Shown: one piece after another, positions 55,625 through 63,980 of the stretch
Layout of the letters: the number at the start of each line of letters is the position of its first letter
Position numbering within the stretch: the stretch's first letter is position 1
NCBI GenBank assembly: GCA_028686425.1
Contig: JAQUBZ010000011.1
Location: 1-64,000, forward strand
DNA from: Bacteroidales bacterium
GTDB taxonomy: Bacteria; Bacteroidota; Bacteroidia; Bacteroidales; UBA932
Length of the DNA stretch: 64,000 nucleotides
Reading direction: 5' to 3'
Translations under genes and position numbers: made by a program
The notes under the pieces: generated by a model
Seen by the model: the letters and a program-made list of their open reading frames with translations, nothing else
Databases searched by the model: none
Told to the model about the DNA's origin: nothing

Positions 55625-56245
55625 ATGAACTTACATGAATACATAGAAACTTCCATTCTTCCTCAATACAATAATTTCGACAAGGCTCACAGTGTAGAGC
55701 ATATCAAGTCCGTTATCAAACAAAGCCTGTTGCTATCCGTCCATTACGATGTAAATATCGACATGGTCTATACTATTGCGGCATATCACGACCTCGGAAT
55801 AAGTCACGGAAGGAAACTGCACCATCTCTATTCGGGGATAATATTGATGGAAGACAATAACCTCAAAGAGTTTTTCACCGAAAGCCAGCTATTCACCATG
55901 AAAGACGCCATCGAAGATCATCGGGCATCTTCTGAAAGGGAACCTCGCACTATCTACGGTATGATTATTGCCGAGGCAGACAGGCAGATAGACCCGCAGG
56001 TGTGTATTCTGAGGACATTACAATTCGGCCTTGAGAACTATCCGGATCTTGACAAAGAAGAGCAGTTCAAAAGAGTGAAAAGACACCTTAAAGACAAATA
56101 TGGTGAAGGAGGATACCTTAAACTTTGGATTCCATACTCCAACAATACTTTAAAGTTAAGAGAATTACGCAAAATTATCAGCAATACGTCCACTCTGCAG
56201 AGAATATTTGACCAATCATGGGAAGAATCTCAAATTATAAAGTAG
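55625..56245 (+). CDS. HD-domain phosphohydrolase-like protein
   Basis: A 206-residue cytosolic protein. The HD metal motifs are visible: His in KAHSVEHIKSV, His-Asp in AAYHDLGISHGR, and later EDHRASSEREPRT, giving the metal-binding set of an HD hydrolase. Such proteins hydrolyse nucleotides, phosphate esters or signalling nucleotides; no fused domain narrows this down. The ATG at 55625 is only four bases after a promoter box. It is a single-gene unit before the fimbrial operon. Confidence 0.8.
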   Translation: MNLHEYIETSILPQYNNFDKAHSVEHIKSVIKQSLLLSVHYDVNIDMVYTIAAYHDLGISHGRKLHHLYSGIILMEDNNLKEFFTESQLFTMKDAIEDHRASSEREPRTIYGMIIAEADRQIDPQVCILRTLQFGLENYPDLDKEEQFKRVKRHLKDKYGEGGYLKLWIPYSNNTLKLRELRKIISNTSTLQRIFDQSWEESQIIK

Positions 56246-56300
56246 ATTAGAATATGATTGTTCACACATGATTGTAATCTGCTACTATTCTGTAAAATAT

Positions 56301-56331
56301 TTGTTTTCAAGAGAATAATTGTCTATCTTTG
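56301..56331 (+). promoter_or_regulatory. Promoter of the fimbrial operon
   Basis: A TTG -33 (56301-56303) and a TATCTTTG -7 (56324-56331) are 20 bases apart, the expected spacing. The ATG of the first gene follows after five bases, so the mRNA leader would be nearly absent. Confidence 0.7.
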
Positions 56332-56336
56332 CCGCC

Positions 56337-57254
56337 ATGAAAATTAGAGGGGCAAGACATGGACATATTATTGTCTTCCTTATAATTGTTCTGTTAACGT
56401 GCGCATCCGCTGATGTTTTTTGTATGTCTGCCGGAGAAAGCGACGAAAGAAACGGTTGTACGGCAGACACTCTCAACGGGAGTGGTTTTGTTATGCCATT
56501 TGCCGTCAAAACCAATCTCCTGTTCGATCTCGCCACTATTGTCAATGCCGAAATAGAAATCCCTTTCCGCAACAGATGGAGTCTCGACATTGAATACTGT
56601 TTTCCATGGTGGAGATTGAAAGAAAAAAATTATACGGTCCAGCTTATCTCGGCAGGAGTTGAGGGAAGATACTGGTTCGGCTCGAAGCAGTCGAGAGCCT
56701 TGAGAGATGTGCTGACAGGATGGTTTGCAGGGCTGTATGTAGGTGGAGGATATTACGATTTTCAGTTGGGAAAAGATAACGGCATTCAGGGTGAGTTCTA
56801 TATAACATCCGGAATAAGTGCCGGTTATGCCCATTCCATAAGCAGAAGTCTGAGACTTGAATACTCTATCGGAGTGGGATATTTGCAAAGTGATTACAGA
56901 CCATACACATACGTCAAGGGGACTCAATACGGAGACATAAAAGTACGTGAATATCCTTGGGAAGTATTGAGACAGAGTTGGATAGGTCCGACCAAAGCCA
57001 AAGTGTCCCTTATATGGATCATCGATTTCAAGGGGGGGGGGGAAGAAATAGAAAATGAGGCTGAAAATCAAATATATACTGATTGTACTGACCGTTATCG
57101 TTATGAATTCGTGTCAGAGAGAGCATCTTTACTACGGTTCCAACGATACTGCCGGAATAAAAATCGATCTGAATTGGAACAAGTCGCAACTTTCTCCCAA
57201 CGGAGCCACAATTGCCGCTTTCAGAGAGGACGGCACGCTCTACAAAATATTTGA
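56337..57254 (+). CDS. DUF3575 outer-membrane-like protein, frame extended by an 11-G run
   Basis: The first gene of the fimbrial operon. A signal-like segment (about 1-28) is followed by the DUF3575 barrel pattern: VKTNLLFDLATIVNAEIEIPF, WSLDIEYCFPWW, YWFG, GLYVGGGYYDF and SAGYAHSISRSLRLEYSIGVGY. As sequenced it has 305 residues, because a run of 11 G (57032-57042) carries the frame past the next ATG, and the last 70 residues lie out of frame inside the DUF5119 gene. With 10 G it would end IDFKGGGKK at 57051, 237 residues, the more natural size. DUF3575 proteins often accompany fimbriae; the role is unknown. Confidence 0.8.
   Translation: MKIRGARHGHIIVFLIIVLLTCASADVFCMSAGESDERNGCTADTLNGSGFVMPFAVKTNLLFDLATIVNAEIEIPFRNRWSLDIEYCFPWWRLKEKNYTVQLISAGVEGRYWFGSKQSRALRDVLTGWFAGLYVGGGYYDFQLGKDNGIQGEFYITSGISAGYAHSISRSLRLEYSIGVGYLQSDYRPYTYVKGTQYGDIKVREYPWEVLRQSWIGPTKAKVSLIWIIDFKGGGEEIENEAENQIYTDCTDRYRYEFVSERASLLRFQRYCRNKNRSELEQVATFSQRSHNCRFQRGRHALQNI
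57032..57042 (+). repeat. 11-G homopolymer at the DUF3575/DUF5119 junction
   Basis: Eleven consecutive G bases sit 12 bases before the ATG of the DUF5119 gene. One base fewer puts a TAG stop at 57049-57051, and one more puts a TGA at 57056-57058 overlapping that ATG; both allow translational coupling. The present length does not. Confidence 0.9.
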
Positions 57255-58050
57255 CCCGTTCAACAATCCAACTTCCGGCATCATTGAACTGCCACAAGGC
57301 ACATACAACCTGATTGCTTTCAACAATACAATCGGAGAATTTGAAGGAAGTATCGGGTTTACAGGAACAGATAGTTGGAGTACCTTTACAGCATACGCAG
57401 TCACCGACCTCGACAGAACAGCCAAATTGGGCGGAAACGACAACGACCTTATTGTTAAAGAGCTTGATACTCTGGCCATTGAAAGATTTATGGGGTTGAA
57501 TGTCACTACTGACATGATTAATTACTATCATGACAGACCGGACGGCAATATAGGAATTGCCAAAACCATAGAACTTTCACCGAAGAGAGTCATATCGATG
57601 TTTCACGTCAAAGTCCATGTCAAAGGACTTAAATACGCCAAAAACAACACTATAGCATTACTTAGAGGCATGGCGGGAGCATATTATCCCGGACTCGACA
57701 AATATTCGTCATTCTCGGTAACCCACATGTTCAATCTGAATAGCCGGATTTACGATGATATAACCAACACAGATGGCACAATAAGTGCGTCTCTGCTGAC
57801 ATTCGGCATACACGAGCGAGAGAGCAACCCTGATGCAAAATATTATCTCGACCTCATTTTTACACTGATTAACGGTCAGAAATACTCCGTATCATTTGAT
57901 ATTACCGACAAACTTAAAGTCAGTGAGGATGTTCAGATTGAGCTTAACCTCGACCTTGAGATTGAACTTCCCACCATTATCGGCGAAGACGGAGGATTTG
58001 ACATAGATGTGGACGATTGGGACGAAGAGGTGGTGGTGATACCTATTTAA
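57055..58050 (+). CDS. DUF5119 fimbrial-type lipoprotein
   Basis: A 331-residue exported lipoprotein; the signal peptide ends in a lipobox (VIVMNSCQRE, Cys near residue 20). The sequence TAGIKIDLNWNKSQLSPNGATIAAFREDG and the following beta-rich part match the DUF5119 family, which is found with FimB/Mfa2-type anchor genes. The last 20 residues are very acidic. I infer an anchor or assembly subunit. Its start codon lies just after the poly-G tract of the preceding gene, so its translation may depend on the tract length. The pilin gene follows after 33 bases. Confidence 0.78.
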   Translation: MRLKIKYILIVLTVIVMNSCQREHLYYGSNDTAGIKIDLNWNKSQLSPNGATIAAFREDGTLYKIFDPFNNPTSGIIELPQGTYNLIAFNNTIGEFEGSIGFTGTDSWSTFTAYAVTDLDRTAKLGGNDNDLIVKELDTLAIERFMGLNVTTDMINYYHDRPDGNIGIAKTIELSPKRVISMFHVKVHVKGLKYAKNNTIALLRGMAGAYYPGLDKYSSFSVTHMFNLNSRIYDDITNTDGTISASLLTFGIHERESNPDAKYYLDLIFTLINGQKYSVSFDITDKLKVSEDVQIELNLDLEIELPTIIGEDGGFDIDVDDWDEEVVVIPI

Positions 58051-58083
58051 TAAGAAAGAATATAAACAAAATACTTACTTTTT

Positions 58084-59208
58084 ATGAAACAAATTTTAAT
58101 CGGCTTAGCAACATGCGCCATGATCTTCACAAATTGCTCGAAGGTCGAAGTTGTAGAATCAGCACAGAACACCGATGCCAATGCAATCGGGTTCTCTACT
58201 TACAGCAACGTTGCGACAAAAGCTCCTATTAACAGCAATAGCGATTTACAGACAGATGGCAACAAATTTGCCGTAACTGCATATATCAATCAATCCGGAT
58301 GGGACACTCCTTACATGAATAACCCTACTTTGATTAAATATAATGGCACTTCCTCTAAATGGGAATATGATAATGCTGCTCAATTACGTTTCTGGCCGGA
58401 AGTTTCTGAAACACTTGACTTCTATGCGTATTATCCTACAACAGCTACGCCAACCACAGCAAGTAAAGCAGCTGGTATGGTTTGGACCAATTATACTGTA
58501 CCAACAACTGAAGCTGACCAAATTGATTTATTGTATGAAAACAGACATGGCATCACAAGAAATAATTGCGAAACCAGCAATAATTTGAAATTGACTTTCA
58601 AACATGCTTTGACTCAAATCAATTATGGAGCAAGAGTTGCTAATAATGCAATGACTGTTGTGTTTGAAAAATTATCTATTCATAATGTCGTATCAAATAA
58701 AAATTTCACTATATATAATAATTCTGCATCTTGGTCAGATGCTACAACTCCTGCACTTGAAAATTACGAATCAGTACTATCTGCGCCACTAACTGTACCT
58801 TACCATGCTACAGATTTTACATCTTTCGATAAGGTTCAGTTGCTTATTCCACAAACATTCACAGCATGGGATCCTGCCACTACTATTGCTGCCAATAATT
58901 CTGGTTCAAAAGGTGCATATATAGAAATGTCGGCAAGAATAAGTGTTGATATCGATGGAAAAAAATTATATCTACTTGGCACCGATTCAACTTTTGGAAC
59001 ACTTTATATTCCAATTTCTTCTGATACAAGTACTACTGGAGAATGGGTTTCAGGTAAAAAATTGACATATAATATTGTATTTGGCGATTATGGATCAACT
59101 CCAGGTGGAGCAGGTTATGATGAAGATGGTAAGCATACCATATTGCCAATTACATTTGAAACTGCTGTTACTGACTGGACTACCGGAACCGGTTCAATCG
59201 TTCTATAA
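58084..59208 (+). CDS. Fimbrillin-family lipoprotein (probable major pilin)
   Basis: A 374-residue protein of the Mfa-like/FimA fold. The lipobox is FTNCSKVE (Cys near residue 18), then a proteolysis-prone segment NVATKAPINS, RFWPEVSETLDFYAYYPTT (a fimbrillin signature), LKLTFKHALTQINYGARV and a C-terminal VTDWTTGTGSIVL strand. In related fimbriae the lipid-anchored precursor is cut after Lys/Arg so strands can exchange between subunits. The gene is visibly more AT-rich than its neighbours, which hints at separate origin or strong expression. A GC-rich hairpin follows it. Confidence 0.85.
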   Translation: MKQILIGLATCAMIFTNCSKVEVVESAQNTDANAIGFSTYSNVATKAPINSNSDLQTDGNKFAVTAYINQSGWDTPYMNNPTLIKYNGTSSKWEYDNAAQLRFWPEVSETLDFYAYYPTTATPTTASKAAGMVWTNYTVPTTEADQIDLLYENRHGITRNNCETSNNLKLTFKHALTQINYGARVANNAMTVVFEKLSIHNVVSNKNFTIYNNSASWSDATTPALENYESVLSAPLTVPYHATDFTSFDKVQLLIPQTFTAWDPATTIAANNSGSKGAYIEMSARISVDIDGKKLYLLGTDSTFGTLYIPISSDTSTTGEWVSGKKLTYNIVFGDYGSTPGGAGYDEDGKHTILPITFETAVTDWTTGTGSIVL

Positions 59209-59245
59209 TCATACTGCCGCTGCTCAGTTAATTGCAGCACTCAGG

Positions 59246-59271
59246 CCGGGAGGGGCTGACCCTCCTCCCGG
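59246..59271 (+). terminator. GC-rich hairpin after the pilin gene (partial terminator)
   Basis: CCGGGAGGGG pairs with CCCTCCTCCCGG across a short loop. A weak T stretch follows. It lies between the putative major pilin and the minor subunit genes, where partial termination would keep minor subunits scarce; the effect is inferred. Confidence 0.5.
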
Positions 59272-59302
59272 TCACAATTTTAAGGTATTTTCAGAAAAAA
59301 TA

Positions 59303-60304
59303 ATGCACGTGAAGAGCCGTACAATCCATACGTTGCGCCACATAGGGCTGCTGTTTACCGCAGGACTGATATTATTTTCAGGCTGCGACAGAACCGTCAT
59401 AACCCCCGATGAGGTTGCCATAGGCTTTTCGACCAAGATAGAGGGAGATGATCAGACTAAGGCGACTACCGTTTCAGGGACGGCCCTCCCCGCCTCCACC
59501 AATATCGGAGTGTTAGGAGTTTATTGTCCTTCAGGCACTTGGGATGCCACGCAAACACCATGGTATATGTACAACATTCCGATGGGGTCTGACGGCAGCA
59601 CCTACAAGAATGCATCCGATACCAAATACTGGCCGAGTGTAGGTGCAATCCGCTTCTTTGCCTACTATCCTTATACCGACCAGTCGGACACGGATAAGAG
59701 TATAACCCTCACATCTAATCTTCATGCCGGTTTTCCGATGATAGGAATCAGCTGCAGCCATCACCAGCGAGACCACATCGACATGCTCGTGGCTCAGACA
59801 GCAATGACTGCGCGTACAACGACTGCCGTTCCATTGACTTTCACTCATACGGGAGTACGTCTCGGCTTCACCGCCAGGACAAGTGTCGAAACCAACAAGG
59901 CCATCACTCTTAACGAGATTTATATTAAGGGGGTCAAAAATTCCGGAGTATATCACTTTGAAGACGATCAATGGTATCTCAATGATACTGATATAGATAC
60001 ACTCATCTGTGTCGATGGAGCATACCCGCTGGGTACATCCGCTATAAATCTGACCTCCGAGAGCGAATATACGGTAGTATTGCCTCAATCTCTGAGCGGA
60101 ATCGACATGGAAGTTCATTATACAATCGAAAACACCCATTTTATCAGAAGAATAGATCTTCAGACAACTGAAGCCACAACTCCTTGGACACGCGGCAAAT
60201 CCATCACTTATGCCATATCTTTGTCTCCGGCAGATGGGTCCATTGCAATTGTTTGTACAGTAACAGATTGGACATCTAAAACTATCAATATTCCATTGTC
60301 ATGA
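59303..60304 (+). CDS. Fimbrillin-family lipoprotein (minor subunit)
   Basis: A 333-residue Mfa-like protein. The signal peptide ends in a lipobox (LILFSGCDRT, Cys near residue 28), followed by EVAIGFSTKIEGDDQTKATT, a fimbrillin start with a Lys that may be cut, then KYWPSVGAIRFFAYYPYTDQ and LTFTHTGVRLGF. It ends VTDWTSKTINIPLS. It resembles the preceding pilin in layout but is less AT-rich. The ATG at 59303 is chosen because it gives the signal peptide; upstream frames run through the pilin gene. Its stop overlaps the next start (ATGA). Confidence 0.83.
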   Translation: MHVKSRTIHTLRHIGLLFTAGLILFSGCDRTVITPDEVAIGFSTKIEGDDQTKATTVSGTALPASTNIGVLGVYCPSGTWDATQTPWYMYNIPMGSDGSTYKNASDTKYWPSVGAIRFFAYYPYTDQSDTDKSITLTSNLHAGFPMIGISCSHHQRDHIDMLVAQTAMTARTTTAVPLTFTHTGVRLGFTARTSVETNKAITLNEIYIKGVKNSGVYHFEDDQWYLNDTDIDTLICVDGAYPLGTSAINLTSESEYTVVLPQSLSGIDMEVHYTIENTHFIRRIDLQTTEATTPWTRGKSITYAISLSPADGSIAIVCTVTDWTSKTINIPLS

Positions 60305-63300
60305 CGAAAAAGATATTATACATAATCGCTTTTATCTTCCTTCTTTGCTCCTGTGTAAAGGACAGGCTCAGCGACAACTATGTTGAAGAGGGATTGCCGG
60401 CAAGAGTAATATTGAAGATAGAAAATGCCGAAATGGCAACAAAAGGAGTCCTTCCTTCTCAGGAAAAAGCGGTATATCGCATATTTCTCTACTCATTCTA
60501 TCCGAGCGGAGATTTGATGTCAAGGACTAAAATCACCGACATCAATGAAGAAATCATCATGGATACCTATTCGGGAAGCAATATTTCCATCTATGCCATA
60601 GCCAATTACCCACAGGGAGGAGACATAGAGGCTGCTCTCGACGACGTGGCGACTCTTGAGGAACTTCAAGCAGTAGAACTCAATATAGCACCTGATGCAA
60701 ATAATATGGAAAAACCCGGATCGCTGATAATGGTCGGAGAACAATCCACCACCATTTTACCGGGTATTTCCAATGATGTGACCATATCTATGAAATTCAT
60801 CTGTGCCAAAGTGACTCTCAAGATTACGGACAACACCACAGGGCAGGACGTAAGATTTTTAGGACTTGATATAGAGAGAGTTCCTACCAAATCTTATTTG
60901 ATAGAAAGAGGTTCGGTAACAGGAGGCGATGCAGAAGATGCAGTAGATCCCACAATTCCCAACAGCAATGATTTCTACTCGTTCAACGATAAATTGTTCT
61001 GGGAAAATGTAACAGTAATGGACAATCAGACCACCGTATCCGAAACTGTCTATATCTTTGAAAACAGGCGAGGCGGAAGGAAGAGCGGAGTTACCAAACC
61101 GGACGGAATGACAGATGCGGAATTCAACGGCTATCGAGGCAAGACTCTATGCGCACCTGACAGCGCGACATACATCAAGGCATATTTTCAGTATGTAAAC
61201 TCTGTTGACGGCAGGGATTACGATGTCACGATGAATTTCTTTTTGGGAGGGAATAATAATAACGATTACAATATAGAGAGAGGTTGTCACTACACATACA
61301 ATGTCACTATAGCCCAAAACTATAACATGACACTCGAAGTGAATAAAGACAGCAATCTGGGGGTAGTTGAGATTCCTTTCACAGTTCAGACATCTTCATC
61401 AATGATGATGGATGCTCACCCTTCACAACGAGTTGTCGTGCTTACAGGGTCATCCAACACCATAAACAATGTATCGATTGAAATATTGGATGATAATATG
61501 CGTTCATACGATGAGCCGGGGTTTAATGCCCAATGGGCAAAAATATCCGGCTATGACGCAATGAGATGGCAGGTAAGCCAGAATACCGCCACAGGCGGCA
61601 GCACTGTATGGCAACAACCGTCAACCATGGGAAATCTTTTTGTACGAGGAAAATATATCCCTCACAAATCACGCAGGGCGTGGTTGAATGCCAACGGACA
61701 TACATATACACTTCCTGACGGGATTACATTGGGGGATGCTTCTTCTGATTATCCGGATGATGATGACGTATTGCCGTATAGCAAAGCCGACAGACGTATG
61801 TGCTACAAGCTGACCGACTATCCGTTTACGACTACTGCCGAACCACTTGTAACTGTCGTATATGTTGACGAATATGATTACAACAAGTCAAATTCTCATT
61901 CAAGGAGAGCTTATCTCGAACTCACATATACAGATGTCGCAACGGGAGTAGTAAAGAAATCCGTCCTGAATCTGATTCAGGAACAGCCTCTATATATCGG
62001 AGAAGTTGTGACAAGTTTTCTTGATTCCGCTCCCGATGTAGCCACATCCACCACATACAAAGGTATGGCTATTGAAACCATCGAAGAAAACTCAATATGG
62101 CTTAATCCCCTGTTTGACATCAATCTGCAAAATACCAAACAAATGATATGGGGACATTATAACCATGACAGATATAGTGATGCGACAAGCAATGCATGCT
62201 CATCTATCGGCTATGACAGATTTCGTGACGGATATTTTCTGACAGCAAATATAGTATATGATGATGTAGTAAGAGGGGCCGATTATTCTTGCGCATGGAG
62301 TGGAAATGGAGAACATTTCCGTCCGAAATATAGCAGTGGGGTAAAATATAAAAAAAATGGTACTGATGGGGTTATCTATGAAGGGTTATCGGGAGAAGGC
62401 AGGAGCGATATAATGACACAATATGGCAACTCACAGACTCCTGGAAATACCGGTGCTCCGTACTATTATCCAAATTACTCAGGTAGTGCTTCAACGATAG
62501 ATATCTATAATCCCGTTTTCAATTCGTCGGCAGCTCAGTATTGCCACGAGAAAAACAAAGATCTGGACGGAGACGGAATCCTTTCGCCTTGGGAGACAGT
62601 ATGGTATCTTCCTTCGCAACATGAGCTGTATCAGATATGGATAAGTCTGGAAGCCATTCAGAATACTTCCACCGAATACGGTACCGATTTTTATATAAGC
62701 AGTAGCGAGTATAGTGCGACAAGTCCTTACACATTAGGCTTTCTGACAGCTTATACCGATATTAATAAAAAGAAAAACAATATTGGAAGTACCAGATGTG
62801 TCCGTAGGATTTCTGATGTTTCTTCCTTGTCACCAATGGTTGTGGAGCAAGATGGCAAGCCATATATTGACGGCAGTTCTATGCCATCTCATGCCTATAC
62901 CACTAAAAGTAAAGGCAGCGGCACCGGAAAAATTGAGCAATACCTTATTTCGGAAAATGGTGCGACTATATTCAAACGCTTCAGAGTGGCTATGGCAGAT
63001 GCTTCTGCAAATGCAGAGACATGGTCATGGGGTGTCGGATATTCTAATCCCTACACAGGCAATTATCCTGCCGATGCCAAATTGGGAACTCCGGCAGGCA
63101 CTCTCTCCGGTGTCAATCCTGAATCGACTTATATGATGGGTGCTCCTGCAAATGCATCGACAGGTTGTAACGCTTATCATGAAAATGCCGACTTAAGCGA
63201 TCAGGGTCAGTGGAGACTTCCAACCAAGCGTGAACTTATGTTGATGTGGATTTATAAAAGTGCCTTGGAAAAAATCAGCGGCTTCACCCCTTTTATTTAC

Positions 63301-63672
63301 AACAGCACTACTTTTTATTGGTCTTGTTCTGAACGTGCAGGTAATTCGGCTCACTCAATCAATTTCTTTAATGGTCTTTCCGACACCAATCCTACTAAAC
63401 TGACGGCAAGAATCCGCTGTATAAAAGAGGATTACTCTGTCACTCCATTCTTCCTCGAATTTGTATTCAATGGAGGTGTAAACGGTCCGGCATCGGTGTA
63501 TCATTACGGATATGATACATTCAATCTGCCGACAACAATACCGACACATCCAAACGGCAAGACATTCCGATTCTGGGCAACAAATAGTGATGGCACCGGC
63601 ACTGCATATCAACCGGGAGCATCATTCACAATGCCTGCCGCCAGAGTCACCCTCTATGCCATCTGGCAATAG
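60301..63672 (+). CDS. Large DUF4906-type fimbrial tip adhesin
   Basis: An 1123-residue lipoprotein; lipobox LLCSCVKD near residue 18. The N-terminal third (to about 350) matches DUF4906/FimD-like subunits (ATKGVLPSQEKAVYRIFLYSFYPSG, MKFICAKVTLKITDN). Near 754-765 lies DLDGDGILSPWE, a canonical 12-residue EF-hand-like loop. Two DUF1566-like modules follow (about 761-838 and 968-1040; YLPSQHELYQIW, WRLPTKRELMLMW). The end (about 1047-1123) is a Listeria-Bacteroides repeat (FRFWATNSDGTG to RVTLYAIWQ). It is last in the operon and coupled to the minor subunit, the usual place of the tip. The ligand is unknown. Confidence 0.8.
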   Translation: MTKKILYIIAFIFLLCSCVKDRLSDNYVEEGLPARVILKIENAEMATKGVLPSQEKAVYRIFLYSFYPSGDLMSRTKITDINEEIIMDTYSGSNISIYAIANYPQGGDIEAALDDVATLEELQAVELNIAPDANNMEKPGSLIMVGEQSTTILPGISNDVTISMKFICAKVTLKITDNTTGQDVRFLGLDIERVPTKSYLIERGSVTGGDAEDAVDPTIPNSNDFYSFNDKLFWENVTVMDNQTTVSETVYIFENRRGGRKSGVTKPDGMTDAEFNGYRGKTLCAPDSATYIKAYFQYVNSVDGRDYDVTMNFFLGGNNNNDYNIERGCHYTYNVTIAQNYNMTLEVNKDSNLGVVEIPFTVQTSSSMMMDAHPSQRVVVLTGSSNTINNVSIEILDDNMRSYDEPGFNAQWAKISGYDAMRWQVSQNTATGGSTVWQQPSTMGNLFVRGKYIPHKSRRAWLNANGHTYTLPDGITLGDASSDYPDDDDVLPYSKADRRMCYKLTDYPFTTTAEPLVTVVYVDEYDYNKSNSHSRRAYLELTYTDVATGVVKKSVLNLIQEQPLYIGEVVTSFLDSAPDVATSTTYKGMAIETIEENSIWLNPLFDINLQNTKQMIWGHYNHDRYSDATSNACSSIGYDRFRDGYFLTANIVYDDVVRGADYSCAWSGNGEHFRPKYSSGVKYKKNGTDGVIYEGLSGEGRSDIMTQYGNSQTPGNTGAPYYYPNYSGSASTIDIYNPVFNSSAAQYCHEKNKDLDGDGILSPWETVWYLPSQHELYQIWISLEAIQNTSTEYGTDFYISSSEYSATSPYTLGFLTAYTDINKKKNNIGSTRCVRRISDVSSLSPMVVEQDGKPYIDGSSMPSHAYTTKSKGSGTGKIEQYLISENGATIFKRFRVAMADASANAETWSWGVGYSNPYTGNYPADAKLGTPAGTLSGVNPESTYMMGAPANASTGCNAYHENADLSDQGQWRLPTKRELMLMWIYKSALEKISGFTPFIYNSTTFYWSCSERAGNSAHSINFFNGLSDTNPTKLTARIRCIKEDYSVTPFFLEFVFNGGVNGPASVYHYGYDTFNLPTTIPTHPNGKTFRFWATNSDGTGTAYQPGASFTMPAARVTLYAIWQ

Positions 63673-63674
63673 AC

Positions 63675-63805
63675 AGTCCGCATCAGCGGACCGCACGGAG
63701 GCCGTGTGTTCAAGTGAAACGCCGAACACGGCAAGGCCGGGAGTGCGTGAACCATTGTCCCCTACGGGGAAAATGTCGCGATAGCGACAAAAGGGGGTAG
63801 AAATA
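63675..63805. repeat. Multi-hairpin intergenic repeat, copy 1
   Basis: About 130 bases containing four perfect small palindromes: GTCCGC-ATCA-GCGGAC (63676-63691), CACGG-AGG-CCGTG (63694-63706), TCCCC-TAC-GGGGA (63758-63770) and TGTCGC-GATA-GCGACA (63774-63789), plus a wider stem GTGTTC/GAACAC (63706-63729). It starts three bases after the adhesin stop. I see no convincing coding capacity. Confidence 0.9.
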
Positions 63806-63849
63806 GCCGGAAGCTGCCGCAGGCTGATGGGGGTCAGAAAAAATTAACA
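63806..63849. other. Spacer between the two intergenic repeats
   Basis: A 44-base spacer with no gene. It contains a GC-rich part (CCGGAAGCTGCCGCAGG) and an A-rich end. Together with both repeats it makes up the 328-base non-coding end of the window. Confidence 0.6.
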
Positions 63850-63980
63850 AGTCCGCATCAGCGGACCGCACGGAGGCCGTGTGTTCAAGTGAAACGCAGA
63901 ACACGGCAAGGCCGGGAGTGCGTGAACCATTGTCCCCTACGGGGAAAATGTCGCGATAGCGACAAAAGGGGTAGAAAATA
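63850..63980. repeat. Multi-hairpin intergenic repeat, copy 2
   Basis: A direct repeat of copy 1, offset by 175 bases. It differs by one substitution (C63723 against A63898) and two single-base length changes in the G and A runs near its end. All four palindromes are conserved. The 20 bases after it show no recognisable feature before the window ends. Confidence 0.9.

Noticed and set aside
63675-63980. CRISPR array
   Set aside because: Only two long units of about 130 bases with internal palindromes and a 44-base spacer; no cas genes and no short regular repeats.
60301-63980. Diversity-generating retroelement acting on the adhesin
   Set aside because: The repeats differ by one C/A substitution and two length changes rather than clustered changes at A, lie outside the coding frame, and no reverse transcriptase gene is present.
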